Assembly (NCBI GenBank): GCA_036794825.1
Contig: DAIRGA010000012.1
Coordinates: forward strand, 73,033-137,032
Origin: RZYY01 sp036794825
GTDB lineage: Bacteria; Bacteroidota; Bacteroidia; Bacteroidales; 4484-276
DNA length: 64,000 bases
Reading direction: 5' to 3'
Part shown: in pieces, positions 53,770 to 62,704 of the stretch
Layout of the letters: the number at the start of each line of letters is the position of its first letter
Position numbering within the stretch: position 1 is the stretch's first letter
Notes under the pieces: generated by a model
What the model was told of the DNA's origin: nothing
The model's database searches: none
What the model saw: only the letters and a program-made list of their open reading frames with translations
Translations under genes and position numbers: made by a program

Positions 53770-54439
53770 ACTGACCGTTGCTTACGGAAACCATACCGTA
53801 CTCGAAAACCTTTCCGCTGCATTTCAGCCAGGGATGATCCATGGTTTAGTGGGGCTCAACGGAGCCGGTAAAACCACTTTTCTCAACACATTATTTGGGA
53901 TAAAACACGCAATTTCAGGCCAGGTAACCTATGATGGGCAGCCACTTAAAAGAGCTGACATGGGTTTTCTTGAAACGGAGAATTTCTTTTATTCATACAT
54001 CACTGGTTCAGAATACCTTAGCTTGTTTGAGAAGAAAGGAAAGTCGTTTGATGTGGAGGGGTTGAACAGCATTTTCAAACTTCCTTTAAATCAGCTTGTT
54101 GACGATTATTCGACCGGGATGAAGAAAAAACTGGCGTTGATGGCTATACTCAGACAGGACAAGCCCGTTATCCTGCTTGATGAGCCTTTTAATTCGCTCG
54201 ACCTCGAATCTTCAAGAATTCTTTATTTGCTTCTCTTGCGACTGAAAGAACGCGGCAAAACGCTGATTATCACCTCTCATATCATCGAATCGCTGACCAA
54301 AATCTGTGATGACATTTTTGTACTGAACAACCGCAAAATTGGTAGAATTTACCACAAAGAGGATTTTGATTCGATTGAAAATGATTTATTTACAGAACTT
54401 GAATCTGCTCATATCCAATTGATAGATAACATTTTATAG
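53753..54439 (+). CDS. ABC transporter ATP-binding protein
   Basis: This 228-residue ATPase has Walker A GLNGAGKTT (about 36-44), the signature YSTGMKKKL in place of LSGGQ, as is usual for ABC-2 exporters, Walker B VILLDEPFNSLD, and the switch histidine in ITSH. It pairs with the overlapping membrane protein upstream, probably as an export system. The length is typical of stand-alone ABC-2 ATPases. No substrate-binding protein is nearby, in line with export. Confidence 0.92.
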   Translation: MLTADKLTVAYGNHTVLENLSAAFQPGMIHGLVGLNGAGKTTFLNTLFGIKHAISGQVTYDGQPLKRADMGFLETENFFYSYITGSEYLSLFEKKGKSFDVEGLNSIFKLPLNQLVDDYSTGMKKKLALMAILRQDKPVILLDEPFNSLDLESSRILYLLLLRLKERGKTLIITSHIIESLTKICDDIFVLNNRKIGRIYHKEDFDSIENDLFTELESAHIQLIDNIL

Positions 54440-54515
54440 ATTTCTTTACTCCGTTAAACCTGAAATACATCCAAAAGTCTGATTCATGATTTCAAAACTG
54501 CCACTAAAAAAATCG

Positions 54516-54523
54516 TAAATTTG
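54516..54523 (+). promoter_or_regulatory. -7 element candidate for zinc-ribbon gene
   Basis: TAAATTTG matches TAnnTTTG and is 42 bp upstream of the ATG, in the gap after the ABC operon. The -33 element is unclear. Confidence 0.4.
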
Positions 54524-54565
54524 CTTCAAAAAACAGACGGTTAACCTTCAAAAATTCAAATCCAC

Positions 54566-54964
54566 ATGCAACGAAATTTCATTTGTCCCTTCTGCTCCGG
54601 ACAGCTTTATCTCAACGAGCGCATTGTATTTTCGGCACAGAAACACGACGGAACCAGAGGCCTGATACTGCTTACCCCCGAGCTCGGCGATTACCGGGCT
54701 ATCAAGCATCCCTCCTTTAAAGTATCTGCCGGTGAGCACATTGACTTCTTCTGCCCTTTGTGCCACAATAATCTGATGGTGGAGCGCAACGAAAAGAAGT
54801 TCACCCTGGTGACAATGATTGAATTGGGAGACGAATTTGAGGTATTCTTCTCACAGATTGCCGGCGAAAAGTGTACCTATGTAATTGGAGATCATTTCTT
54901 TAAAGCATTTGGTGAGGATGCCGACGAAAACACCAATTTCTGGGGAGAAAAACCAAACTACTGA
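54566..54964 (+). CDS. Small zinc-ribbon protein of unknown function
   Basis: This 132-residue protein has two CxxC knuckles, CPFC (residues 8-11) and CPLC (about 63-66), likely to bind one zinc ion, separated by a beta-rich segment (NERIVFSAQKHDGTRGLILLTPELGDY is in that region). The C-terminus is acidic. I do not know a function; such proteins are frequent conserved hypotheticals in Bacteroidota. It has its own likely promoter and is followed by the SDR gene after 118 bp. Confidence 0.72.
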   Translation: MQRNFICPFCSGQLYLNERIVFSAQKHDGTRGLILLTPELGDYRAIKHPSFKVSAGEHIDFFCPLCHNNLMVERNEKKFTLVTMIELGDEFEVFFSQIAGEKCTYVIGDHFFKAFGEDADENTNFWGEKPNY

Positions 54965-55082
54965 TGCAGGGGAGATGCAATTGCTAAGTATTTCAGGATA
55001 ACCCCTTCTATAACTTAATCCCTCCAGTGGCAAATTAATTGTTGCCCTGGTTTTTTATACAAATCACCTGAACACAGAACCG

Positions 55083-55838
55083 ATGAAAACAGCATTAATT
55101 ACCGGTGCAACATCCGGGATTGGCGAGGCCATAGCCCAGAAATTTGCCCAAAACGGGATAAACGTTATCATAAGCGGACGCCGCCAGGAACGGCTGACAG
55201 CTCTGGCTGCCTCTATTTCCAAAAATACCGGAGCCAAAGTACTCACGCTCAAAATGAACGTAGCCAAAAGGCCTGATGTGGAACATTCCATCCGCTACCT
55301 GCCTGAAGAATGGAAAGCTATTGATATCCTCGTGAATAATGCCGGGCTTGCTGTTGGCCTTGATCCGATTCATGAAGGAGATCCCGACGACTGGGAGCGG
55401 ATGATCGACACCAACCTCAAAGGTTTGATGTACGTTACACGCTCCGTTACACCACTTATGATCGCCCGAAACACCGGGTTGATTATAAATCTCGGTTCGA
55501 TTGCCGGAAAAGAGGTTTACCCCAAAGGAAATATCTATTGTGCCACCAAACATGCTGTGGATGCACTGACCAAATCCATGCGCATTGACCTCATCGGCAA
55601 GGGAATAAAAGTTACTCAGATCGCTCCCGGGCTGGTGGAAACTGAGTTTTCGATGGTGCGATTCAAGGGTGATAAAGAACGGGCTGAGAAAGTCTATCAT
55701 GGATATAAGCCTCTGGAAGCCAGAGATATCGCCGAAATAGCCTATTACCTGACAACACTGCCCGATCACGTCTGCGTGAACGATTTGGTAGTAACCCCTC
55801 TCGCTCAGGCCAATTCGATGATTGTAGAAAGGAATTAG
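55083..55838 (+). CDS. Short-chain dehydrogenase/reductase (YdfG-like)
   Basis: This 251-residue classical SDR has the Rossmann motif TGATSGIG (residues 7-14), the NNAGLAVG motif, serine in NLGSIAGKEVYP and the catalytic Y/K pair in YCATKHAVD. An arginine pair (SGRRQER) after the second strand favours NADP(H). The closest characterised group is the NADP-dependent 3-hydroxy-acid dehydrogenase YdfG family. Substrate is not certain. Confidence 0.9.
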   Translation: MKTALITGATSGIGEAIAQKFAQNGINVIISGRRQERLTALAASISKNTGAKVLTLKMNVAKRPDVEHSIRYLPEEWKAIDILVNNAGLAVGLDPIHEGDPDDWERMIDTNLKGLMYVTRSVTPLMIARNTGLIINLGSIAGKEVYPKGNIYCATKHAVDALTKSMRIDLIGKGIKVTQIAPGLVETEFSMVRFKGDKERAEKVYHGYKPLEARDIAEIAYYLTTLPDHVCVNDLVVTPLAQANSMIVERN

Positions 55839-55931
55839 GTAGTAAGAAGTTGGTGGGAAAAGTAGTCAACTGAGAGACTTTCCTATTGTTAAGTAGTTAT
55901 TATTTAGTTTGTTTTTGTCAATACTGCTATT

Positions 55932-55969
55932 GTTGGGATTTTGAGTTGTTCGTGGGTCAAAATCCCAAC
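55932..55969 (+). terminator. 13-bp perfect hairpin, probable terminator
   Basis: GTTGGGATTTTGA (55932-55944) pairs perfectly with TCAAAATCCCAAC (55957-55969) around a 12-nt loop and is followed by TCCGTTTTT. It lies between the SDR gene and the dikinase-like gene. It may end SDR transcription or act in the leader of the next gene. Confidence 0.55.
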
Positions 55970-55983
55970 TCCGTTTTTCCCGT

Positions 55984-55991
55984 TAATTTTG
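55984..55991 (+). promoter_or_regulatory. -7 element candidate for dikinase-like gene
   Basis: TAATTTTG matches TAnnTTTG and is 26 bp before the ATG, just after the 13-bp hairpin. The hairpin occupies the place where a -33 element would be expected. Confidence 0.4.
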
Positions 55992-56017
55992 AAGTCGAAA
56001 AATAATGACGCATTATC

Positions 56018-59000
56018 ATGAGCGAAAAATTCTATTCCAAAGCCCTTGAAGCCAACCTGGCCGAGACCCGCTACAAGGACATTGTAATTCCTGACCATTT
56101 GTACGACTTTATTGCTTTGTCGGAGAAGTATTACGGTATTCACAAACGGGCTCAGGAATCCGTCATCGAGTACTTGCACCCCTTCAGTAACCGGCTGTTT
56201 GTGGTGGAGCAACTTCGCGAGATACTCATTTCCGATTTCTGGTTTTATTCATCGCTTCCCAATGCAGCCGGCGCATTCAGCGTTCCGGTAAGTATTTATG
56301 ACGACCTGCTGAAGTCCTGTATCCGTGAGGATTTGGGAAAAATCATCGTAAGGACACTACTAGAGTTTGTTCAACGGGTGCTGAAAGAAAAGAAAGACCA
56401 TCTCTTCCCGGTGATTCATACTGTTATGGAGGTTCTCACCGGAAATATTGACCAGAATGAAAAAGCCTTCATAATCAGTTCGCGCTATTTTCTCAAGTTT
56501 CTGAACGACATTGTTGAAATACCTGAATTTACGGATGAAGCCATCATGCTGGTGAAAGACACACTGAGGCACAACATCACTTTCTGGAGAGATACAACCC
56601 GCATCGAGGACTGGTATGAGGAGAAAAAGGAATTGCTCTCCGATAATTTTGAATCTATCTTCAGCAGAGCCGGCGCTGAATGGTTCGACCATCTTCTGGC
56701 CACCCTTGAAGCTGCTGATGACTGGGATAAGCTGAAAACCGGCATGCCCGTTTTTGATGATATTGCCGATCATTTCGGGTCACTGGTGAACGACCTGGAG
56801 AGTTTTATTGATAAATTCTTCTACACTTTTTACCTGCTTCACCTTCCGGGAATGCAGGGTCAGAAAGATCGCCTGATATGGAGCATCAACAAGGTTTTGC
56901 GAAGCGCAGTGGATGAAGTGGAGGAGGAGAAGCTGTTTGGGTTCATTGACCGGATTTTTGCCCTATGCGAGGAGTTGAGAGCTGAACACACATCTGCAGT
57001 GCTCGACGTTATCCTGACGCTCGGAAAAAGAATTGTGGACAGGGATCAATCCGAAGACCGGCATAATATCAATTATTTTGAGAAAAAGCTCATTGACTTT
57101 GGCTTCGAAACACCGGGAATCGTTTATGTGAACAAGGACTGGCAGATCAACGTAAACGAAAACCATATCAAGAACATCCGCGTGTGGCTCGAGCTGATCG
57201 AATATCCGCAAACGGTGATGGAGAAACTGCTCTCGGCGCTGATTGTCAACCTGAAACTCGGTGGAATCTTTATCAGCGACACCGACCTGTTCCAGCGTGA
57301 AATAACCAAAGTGCTCAATTCCAATATTGCGCCGTTTTACAAAAAAGTGAAGCAGCTCACCCGCATTTTCCCGGTTTATTTCCACGAAATCGGGGCTGAG
57401 GGCGAGATACGAAATGTAACCACCAACATGGACGAAATCAACCACCGTCAGGACAGGCTGGTACATTTCCTTCGCAAACAGGTGCATACCGAGAGCAACA
57501 ATACGCTCATTGACCTCACCCGCCGGGTGTTCAGGTTTTGGTACGATGGCAACAAAGATGCATTGCAGCCTTTTGTTCCGGAAGATGTTTTCGCTTCGAT
57601 TGACATAAACAGTCCCTATTTTACAATCATCCATGAACTGGTCGGCCAGCTGATTACCATGTCCGGAATGTCGTTTATCAGCCTGCTGGAGAGCGATTCA
57701 AAAACCTTTGATGCGTTGCTCGATCAACTGCCCGGAGATCATGAAAACGACATCCACCGGCTCGAGTGCATCCATGCGCTTTACGCTTTATTAAAAGAGA
57801 AATATTCGTTCGAGACCCTCGACATCATCTCCATTCTGCGCCGGTACGCTTTTATCGAACCTTCGGAAATCAGGGTTTTCGAAAAAGCGATGATTGAAGA
57901 GGACTACGGCCATGCCCTTAATATGATCTACCACTTCATGGAGCAGCTCAAAAAGATCATATTTAATCCGGAGCCAACGCAGGCCTGGGAGAATATCTAC
58001 CATAAACGCCACATTGCCATCGGAATACCCTCCATGTATGGAACCTACCGCGAGCCGAAGTTTGAAGCCATCGGGCTGACGTTCAGGCTGGAAAATATTG
58101 CTACACGGTTAATGGAGAAGATTGTTGACCAGGTCAACCTCGATTATGTTTCGGCCAAAACCCTGAAACGCATCCTGGTCATTCTTGAATTTTTTAAAGA
58201 GGGACTTGAATTGGATGGCATTTATAACCAGGGCTTTAACTCCAACCTCGACATGTTCCGCTACTCGCTCACCTCGCGTAGTTTCTCGCTGCAGCAGTAT
58301 ATCAACATTTTTCAGTTTATCGCCGAAAACGTGAAGGTCACCATTGACAAGTACTTCCTGCGGTCGTACGAATACCCGCTCAAATTCATCATCCCGCAGT
58401 TGTTTTTCAATGGAAGCAATTACTCGGAAAAAGAGAAGATGCAGATCACCAGCCAGAAATCGGAAGAGTTTTACCGCGACATCATCAGCCAGGCATTCCT
58501 GGTGCAGCCTTTGGATAACCTGATTTCGAGGGTGTTAAACTCGCTGCACACTATGGTGGATAAATATCCCCCGGAGCTTATCAACGATGTAATGTCCTAC
58601 AACTCCGATCTCGTCATCAGTCCGCTTTACCAGGAAACCGTGACCACCGACAACCAGATATTCCTCGGTTCCAAAGCCTTCTTCCTGAAAAAGCTCTACA
58701 TCACAGGGTTTCCGGTTCCTCCGGGCTTTGTGCTTACCACCGAGGTTTTCCGCCGCCGAAATGCCATTTCCAACCACGAAGAGATTGGTAAGGAGATGGA
58801 CGACCTGATAATGCAGCATTTACAAAGACTTGAAAAGTTGACCGGCAAACAATTGGGAAATCCTGAAAATCCGCTTCTGCTTTCCGTGCGCTCGGGAACG
58901 GCGATTTCCATGCCTGGGGCTATGGATACTTTCCTGAACGTTGGGCTAAACGATGAAGTAACCAAAGGCTTAAGCAAGCAATACAATTTTGGCTGGACTT

Positions 59001-60136
59001 CGTGGGATTGCTATCGCCGCTTCCTGCAAAGCTGGGGGATGGCCAATGGCATCAGCCGCGATGTTTTTGATGGCATCATGCGCGATTACAAAAAACGCCA
59101 TAATGTTGACCTGAAGATGTATTTCAAACCTGAAGTGATGGAGGAAATCGCTATGTCGTACCGCAAAGCCCTGGACGACAACCAGGTATATTTCGAACAG
59201 GATTTGATCAGGCAATTGAAATACACTATCCAATGTGTTTTCGATTCGTGGGATTCGGACCGTGCAAAAGTTTACCGCAAACACATGAACATTGCCGACG
59301 ACTGGGGAACTGCCGTGATTGTACAGAAAATGATCCTGGGCAACCTGAATTATACCTCTGGGACCGGGGTGGTTTTCACGCAGAATCCTCACCGCGAAAG
59401 GCCGGGCGTGCATCTCTACGGCGACTTTACGCTATGCAGCCAGGGCGAAGATATTGTTGCCGGATTGGTAACTCCGCTGCCAGTGGGAGAAACCCAGCGC
59501 AGGTACCTCGAAATTGAAGGCGAATCTTTGCAAACCCAGCTCCCGGACATCTACAAGCGCATCCACACCATTGCCACCAAAATGACTGAAGATTACGGCT
59601 ACAGCCCGCAGGAGATCGAATTTACGTTCGAATCAGAAAACCCTGACGACCTCTACATCCTTCAGACCCGCGATCAGGATTTGCACCATCCGGCCAGGAT
59701 CAACGTTTTCAGTGCAACGCACGACCAGATGAAACTGGTTGGACGCGGAATCGGGATTGGCGGAAGCGCCATGAACGGTATTGTGGCTATTGACAGCGAC
59801 GACCTGGTATCGCTGGCGGTCAAATTCCCCGGCGAACGATTTATACTGGTACGGCCGGATACAGTTCCCGACGACATCGGGATGATTTTCGAGTGCGATG
59901 GACTTCTCACTGGTAAAGGCGGCGCTACTTCACACGCAGCCGTTACCGCTGTAAGACTAGGAAAAACCTGCGTGGTAAATTGCACGGACATGTTAGTAAA
60001 CGACATACTGAAAGAGTGTACCATCAATGGGTATCTCTTCAGGCCGGGCGACAAAATTGCCATTGACGGGCATCATGGCAACATCTTCAAAGGCCATTAT
60101 CCGATCGAAACTACCGAAATAAAACCGATGTTGTAA
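56018..60136 (+). CDS. PPDK-like dikinase with large unknown N-terminal region
   Basis: This is a 1372-residue protein. From about residue 880 it matches the nucleotide-binding domain of pyruvate phosphate dikinase/PEP synthase: LGSKAFFLKKL, then SVRSGTAISMPGAMDTFLNVGLND, TGVVFTQNP, and the ATP-grasp end IEFTFES...LYILQTRD. A swivelling phosphohistidine domain follows, with H1306 in KGGATSHAAV. The protein stops about 65 residues later, so the C-terminal PEP/pyruvate-binding barrel of PPDK is absent. Residues 1-875 are mostly helical, have no membrane segment and resemble no family I know. The ATP-derived phosphate on the histidine must therefore go to some other acceptor, perhaps bound by the N-terminal region. 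It converges with a CHAD gene 22 bp away. Confidence 0.85.
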   Translation: MSEKFYSKALEANLAETRYKDIVIPDHLYDFIALSEKYYGIHKRAQESVIEYLHPFSNRLFVVEQLREILISDFWFYSSLPNAAGAFSVPVSIYDDLLKSCIREDLGKIIVRTLLEFVQRVLKEKKDHLFPVIHTVMEVLTGNIDQNEKAFIISSRYFLKFLNDIVEIPEFTDEAIMLVKDTLRHNITFWRDTTRIEDWYEEKKELLSDNFESIFSRAGAEWFDHLLATLEAADDWDKLKTGMPVFDDIADHFGSLVNDLESFIDKFFYTFYLLHLPGMQGQKDRLIWSINKVLRSAVDEVEEEKLFGFIDRIFALCEELRAEHTSAVLDVILTLGKRIVDRDQSEDRHNINYFEKKLIDFGFETPGIVYVNKDWQINVNENHIKNIRVWLELIEYPQTVMEKLLSALIVNLKLGGIFISDTDLFQREITKVLNSNIAPFYKKVKQLTRIFPVYFHEIGAEGEIRNVTTNMDEINHRQDRLVHFLRKQVHTESNNTLIDLTRRVFRFWYDGNKDALQPFVPEDVFASIDINSPYFTIIHELVGQLITMSGMSFISLLESDSKTFDALLDQLPGDHENDIHRLECIHALYALLKEKYSFETLDIISILRRYAFIEPSEIRVFEKAMIEEDYGHALNMIYHFMEQLKKIIFNPEPTQAWENIYHKRHIAIGIPSMYGTYREPKFEAIGLTFRLENIATRLMEKIVDQVNLDYVSAKTLKRILVILEFFKEGLELDGIYNQGFNSNLDMFRYSLTSRSFSLQQYINIFQFIAENVKVTIDKYFLRSYEYPLKFIIPQLFFNGSNYSEKEKMQITSQKSEEFYRDIISQAFLVQPLDNLISRVLNSLHTMVDKYPPELINDVMSYNSDLVISPLYQETVTTDNQIFLGSKAFFLKKLYITGFPVPPGFVLTTEVFRRRNAISNHEEIGKEMDDLIMQHLQRLEKLTGKQLGNPENPLLLSVRSGTAISMPGAMDTFLNVGLNDEVTKGLSKQYNFGWTSWDCYRRFLQSWGMANGISRDVFDGIMRDYKKRHNVDLKMYFKPEVMEEIAMSYRKALDDNQVYFEQDLIRQLKYTIQCVFDSWDSDRAKVYRKHMNIADDWGTAVIVQKMILGNLNYTSGTGVVFTQNPHRERPGVHLYGDFTLCSQGEDIVAGLVTPLPVGETQRRYLEIEGESLQTQLPDIYKRIHTIATKMTEDYGYSPQEIEFTFESENPDDLYILQTRDQDLHHPARINVFSATHDQMKLVGRGIGIGGSAMNGIVAIDSDDLVSLAVKFPGERFILVRPDTVPDDIGMIFECDGLLTGKGGATSHAAVTAVRLGKTCVVNCTDMLVNDILKECTINGYLFRPGDKIAIDGHHGNIFKGHYPIETTEIKPML

Positions 60137-60158
60137 GGTTGCGGGTTTAATCCGCTGG

Positions 60159-61040
60159 CTATTGTTTTTCAGGATTTTCCGTCCGGATTACTGCCCTGAG
60201 ATGCAGCAGTTCGAGGTAAATATCTACATCAATATCATAGAGAAGCATTCGCTTATCTTCCCTGATAAATCTCAACAACAGGTAATATTCCGGGAACTCT
60301 TCCGTAAAATCCGCCGTGTGGCTTGCCAGAAATTCTTCAATCCGCTGGGTAAACATCGTCAAATCATTCCATTTGCCCAGCTTTTCGCCGATTAACCTCA
60401 TGGTTTGCAGATCATGTCCGGCAAAAATGTTAGCGGGGAAATATTGCCCCAAAAACTGCAGAGCGAAGAAAAGCTGCTTAACCTGTTTGCGCAGATCGTG
60501 CACAAATTCCTCATTATCAATTACAAGGAGTAATTTGCTGATTTTTTCAATTTTTTTCAGGATGAATTGGAGACTATCGTTCTCCAGGTCAACCTCCGAA
60601 TCCTGTTCCTTAGAATTCCCTGAAGTTTGACCGGCTTCCTCAATGGCTGAAGGATCAATATGAACGACCGCCTCTTTCAGTTGATCTTCAAACTGATCCT
60701 CAACAGCGTTGATGTACTGCTGAAGTTCCCAGAACTCGAAGCGCAATTTCTTCCGGTAAGAATAAAGGAGAGTATGCTGAAGCTGAACATCGCGTAACTT
60801 ACCTGACGCTGAATAGATATCGCGGATGATATCGAAAAACTCATCCCTGAGCGTTACCGGGAACTGAATATGCTTTTTGAGCTTGTGAATGGCGTTGATT
60901 TTTTTCACCACCACTCTCATCTGGTGTATAGCCTCCTGGTCCATGGTGGCGCGGGTGGCCTGGTAATGATCTCTGAAAATCCTGACCTGCTGATCAAGAA
61001 AGTTGAGATAGTCGGGATCATGACGGTTTTCTGTATTCAT
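60159..61040 (-). CDS. CHAD domain protein
   Basis: This 293-residue, all-helical protein carries the conserved CHAD pattern: histidine and basic residues in EAIHQMRVVVKKINAIHKL near residue 40 and a second histidine/lysine helix, FVHDLRKQVKQLFFALQFL, near residue 185. CHAD domains bind inorganic polyphosphate through such positively charged helices. It follows the coiled-coil gene by 11 bp and converges with the dikinase-like gene. No CYTH domain is fused, so it is a stand-alone CHAD protein. An acidic linker (about 145-160) separates the two halves. Confidence 0.9.
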   Translation of the reverse strand: MNTENRHDPDYLNFLDQQVRIFRDHYQATRATMDQEAIHQMRVVVKKINAIHKLKKHIQFPVTLRDEFFDIIRDIYSASGKLRDVQLQHTLLYSYRKKLRFEFWELQQYINAVEDQFEDQLKEAVVHIDPSAIEEAGQTSGNSKEQDSEVDLENDSLQFILKKIEKISKLLLVIDNEEFVHDLRKQVKQLFFALQFLGQYFPANIFAGHDLQTMRLIGEKLGKWNDLTMFTQRIEEFLASHTADFTEEFPEYYLLLRFIREDKRMLLYDIDVDIYLELLHLRAVIRTENPEKQ

Positions 61041-61051
61041 AACGTGCTGAA

Positions 61052-61441
61052 TTACAGAATACTTTCGAGCAACCGGATCACTGCCGACAACTCAGCTACA
61101 CTCACTTCCTCTGACCTGATAAGCAGCTTCAGCGTTTTTCTTTCGTCCTTGATCTGCTTCAGATCATCTTTTATAAACCCGGTCTTCTTCTTTCCAAGCT
61201 GATTTTCTTTGGCTTTCAAAAGGGCTTTTTCCACCAGCTTTGATTGCTTTTTCAGCTCTTCGCGCCTCGAATTCAGCTCCTCAAGAGTAATGAGCCTTCG
61301 ATAAATTTCTTCCTGCTGCTTTTGGATCAACCCGGTAACCCGCTCTTTACAGAGATCTTCTGCAATTGCTTGTTTGTTAATGGCTTTGCTGCTTGCTGCT
61401 GTTTTTGATTTTGGAGATATGCTTTCCTGACTATTTTCCAT
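61052..61441 (-). CDS. Small lysine-rich coiled-coil protein
   Basis: This is a 129-residue protein from the ATG giving MENSQESISPKSK; an upstream TTG is less likely. The first 40 residues are Ser/Lys/Ala-rich and disordered. The rest is one or two long helices with a coiled-coil heptad pattern (ELNSRREELKKQSKLVEKALLKAKEN) and many basic residues. No known family. It lies 11 bp upstream of the CHAD gene on the same strand, so the two are probably co-transcribed; a polyphosphate-related or DNA-related role is possible but unproven. Confidence 0.7.
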   Translation of the reverse strand: MENSQESISPKSKTAASSKAINKQAIAEDLCKERVTGLIQKQQEEIYRRLITLEELNSRREELKKQSKLVEKALLKAKENQLGKKKTGFIKDDLKQIKDERKTLKLLIRSEEVSVAELSAVIRLLESIL

Positions 61442-61637
61442 AATGGTTAGGTTTTGGTGCTGCAAATTTAATTCAAAAAAAAATGAGTCGTTGCTGCAAT
61501 CGGATTTATCAAAATTCTGAAAATCAGTTACATGAAAGGGTCAGGATGAAACATTGTTTTTTTCAGTCGGAACTTTTACCTGTCTTGGCGCCGCAACATC
61601 CCGCCCGTTTCTATTGTTAAATTCAAAATAAAATCCC

Positions 61638-62522
61638 ATGCACGACATCAAAACCTATACACAGGTAGATCATCAGAGCGAGGATATCAGTTTCAGGATT
61701 TCGAGGATGGAGGACATCTGGGAGGTGCGCGGCGGAAAAGCCGACGATCCGCACCGCCACGATTATTACACCGTTTTGCTGATAAAACATGCCGGCGGAA
61801 AGCATGTGGTTGACTTCTTTTCGTACGATCTGCAACCCCTGCAGCTCTTCTTCATCAGTCCCGGTCAGGTTCATCAGGTAATCGAATCGGAGAAGTCGGT
61901 GGGGTACGCCATCCTTTTTTCTTCGCAGTTTTTGATCAAAAACAACATACCTTTCTATTTTATTGAAGACCTTGCGCTTTTCCGCGATTATGGCGATTCG
62001 CCCCCACTGAGCCTCAATACTGTTGAATTTCAGGAACTTTCGCTTTTTGCCGAAGCAATGCTCAAAGCCGTTGAGTCAGATTTGAAGTTCAAGGATCAGG
62101 CCATCAGCGCATACCTCAAACTACTGTTGATACGAAGCAATAACCTATGTGCCCTGAGCATTGACAACCCACAGAAACAGGAAGCTGGCAACACTTTGCT
62201 AAAGAATTTCAAGGAGTTGGTAAACGAACAGCACATGAATTGGAAGCAGACTTCCGACTATGCCGCTGCCTTGAATGTTACACCCGATCACCTAAACCGG
62301 GTGGTGAAATCGCTGGTGGGCAAAACGGCCAAAGAGATCATCCAGTCGAAGATTACGCTGGCTGCCAAGCGATTAATCTGTTTTTCGGAGCTTTCGACAA
62401 AAGAGATCGGGTACCGACTGGGTTTCTCAGAGCCGGCCAATTTCAGCGCATTTTTCAAAAATGAAACTGGTCTTTCACCCTCTGCTTTTAAAGAAAAACA
62501 GTTTAAACCGGTAAAGGTTTAA
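61638..62522 (+). CDS. AraC-family transcriptional regulator
   Basis: This 294-residue regulator has an N-terminal cupin sensor domain (about 15-150, with DPHRHDYYTVLLIKH and LFFISPGQVHQV) and a C-terminal double helix-turn-helix domain (about 190-290: TSDYAAALNVTPDHLNRVVKS, then STKEIGYRLGFSEPANFSAFFKNETGLSPSAFK). The ligand is unknown. The pirin gene lies downstream on the same strand, and the 473-bp gap holds a pair of 9-bp direct repeats spaced 21 bp, a typical AraC operator layout, so it may control that gene. Confidence 0.92.
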   Translation: MHDIKTYTQVDHQSEDISFRISRMEDIWEVRGGKADDPHRHDYYTVLLIKHAGGKHVVDFFSYDLQPLQLFFISPGQVHQVIESEKSVGYAILFSSQFLIKNNIPFYFIEDLALFRDYGDSPPLSLNTVEFQELSLFAEAMLKAVESDLKFKDQAISAYLKLLLIRSNNLCALSIDNPQKQEAGNTLLKNFKELVNEQHMNWKQTSDYAAALNVTPDHLNRVVKSLVGKTAKEIIQSKITLAAKRLICFSELSTKEIGYRLGFSEPANFSAFFKNETGLSPSAFKEKQFKPVKV

Positions 62523-62649
62523 TGGATGCATTAGCGACGATGTTTGTGGATTAGTTTGAATCTCATGGGCCAAAAGGGCAATGGGGGATTGGGTTAATGG
62601 GTAAATGGGGTGATGAGGATTCCGATCCATGCTGGCTGAGATTTCGGCG

Positions 62650-62704
62650 TAAGCGCTCAGTCGAACGCTTATCGTTCAATGGTGGCTGAGCCTGTCGAAG
62701 CCAC
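62650..62704. repeat. Two REP-like hairpins
   Basis: Hairpin 1: TAAGCG (62650-62655) pairs with CGCTTA (62666-62671) around a loop containing CAGTCGAA. Hairpin 2: GTGGCT (62682-62687) pairs with AGCCAC (62699-62704) around a loop containing GAGCCTGTCGA. The CTGAG/GTCGAAG core of the second resembles short intergenic repeats common in Bacteroidota genomes. Confidence 0.6.

Noticed and set aside
62570..62635. G-rich stretch as a possible third copy of the palindromic repeat
   Set aside because: Shares only short GGG/AATGGG runs. The 15-bp inverted repeat and terminal arms are absent.
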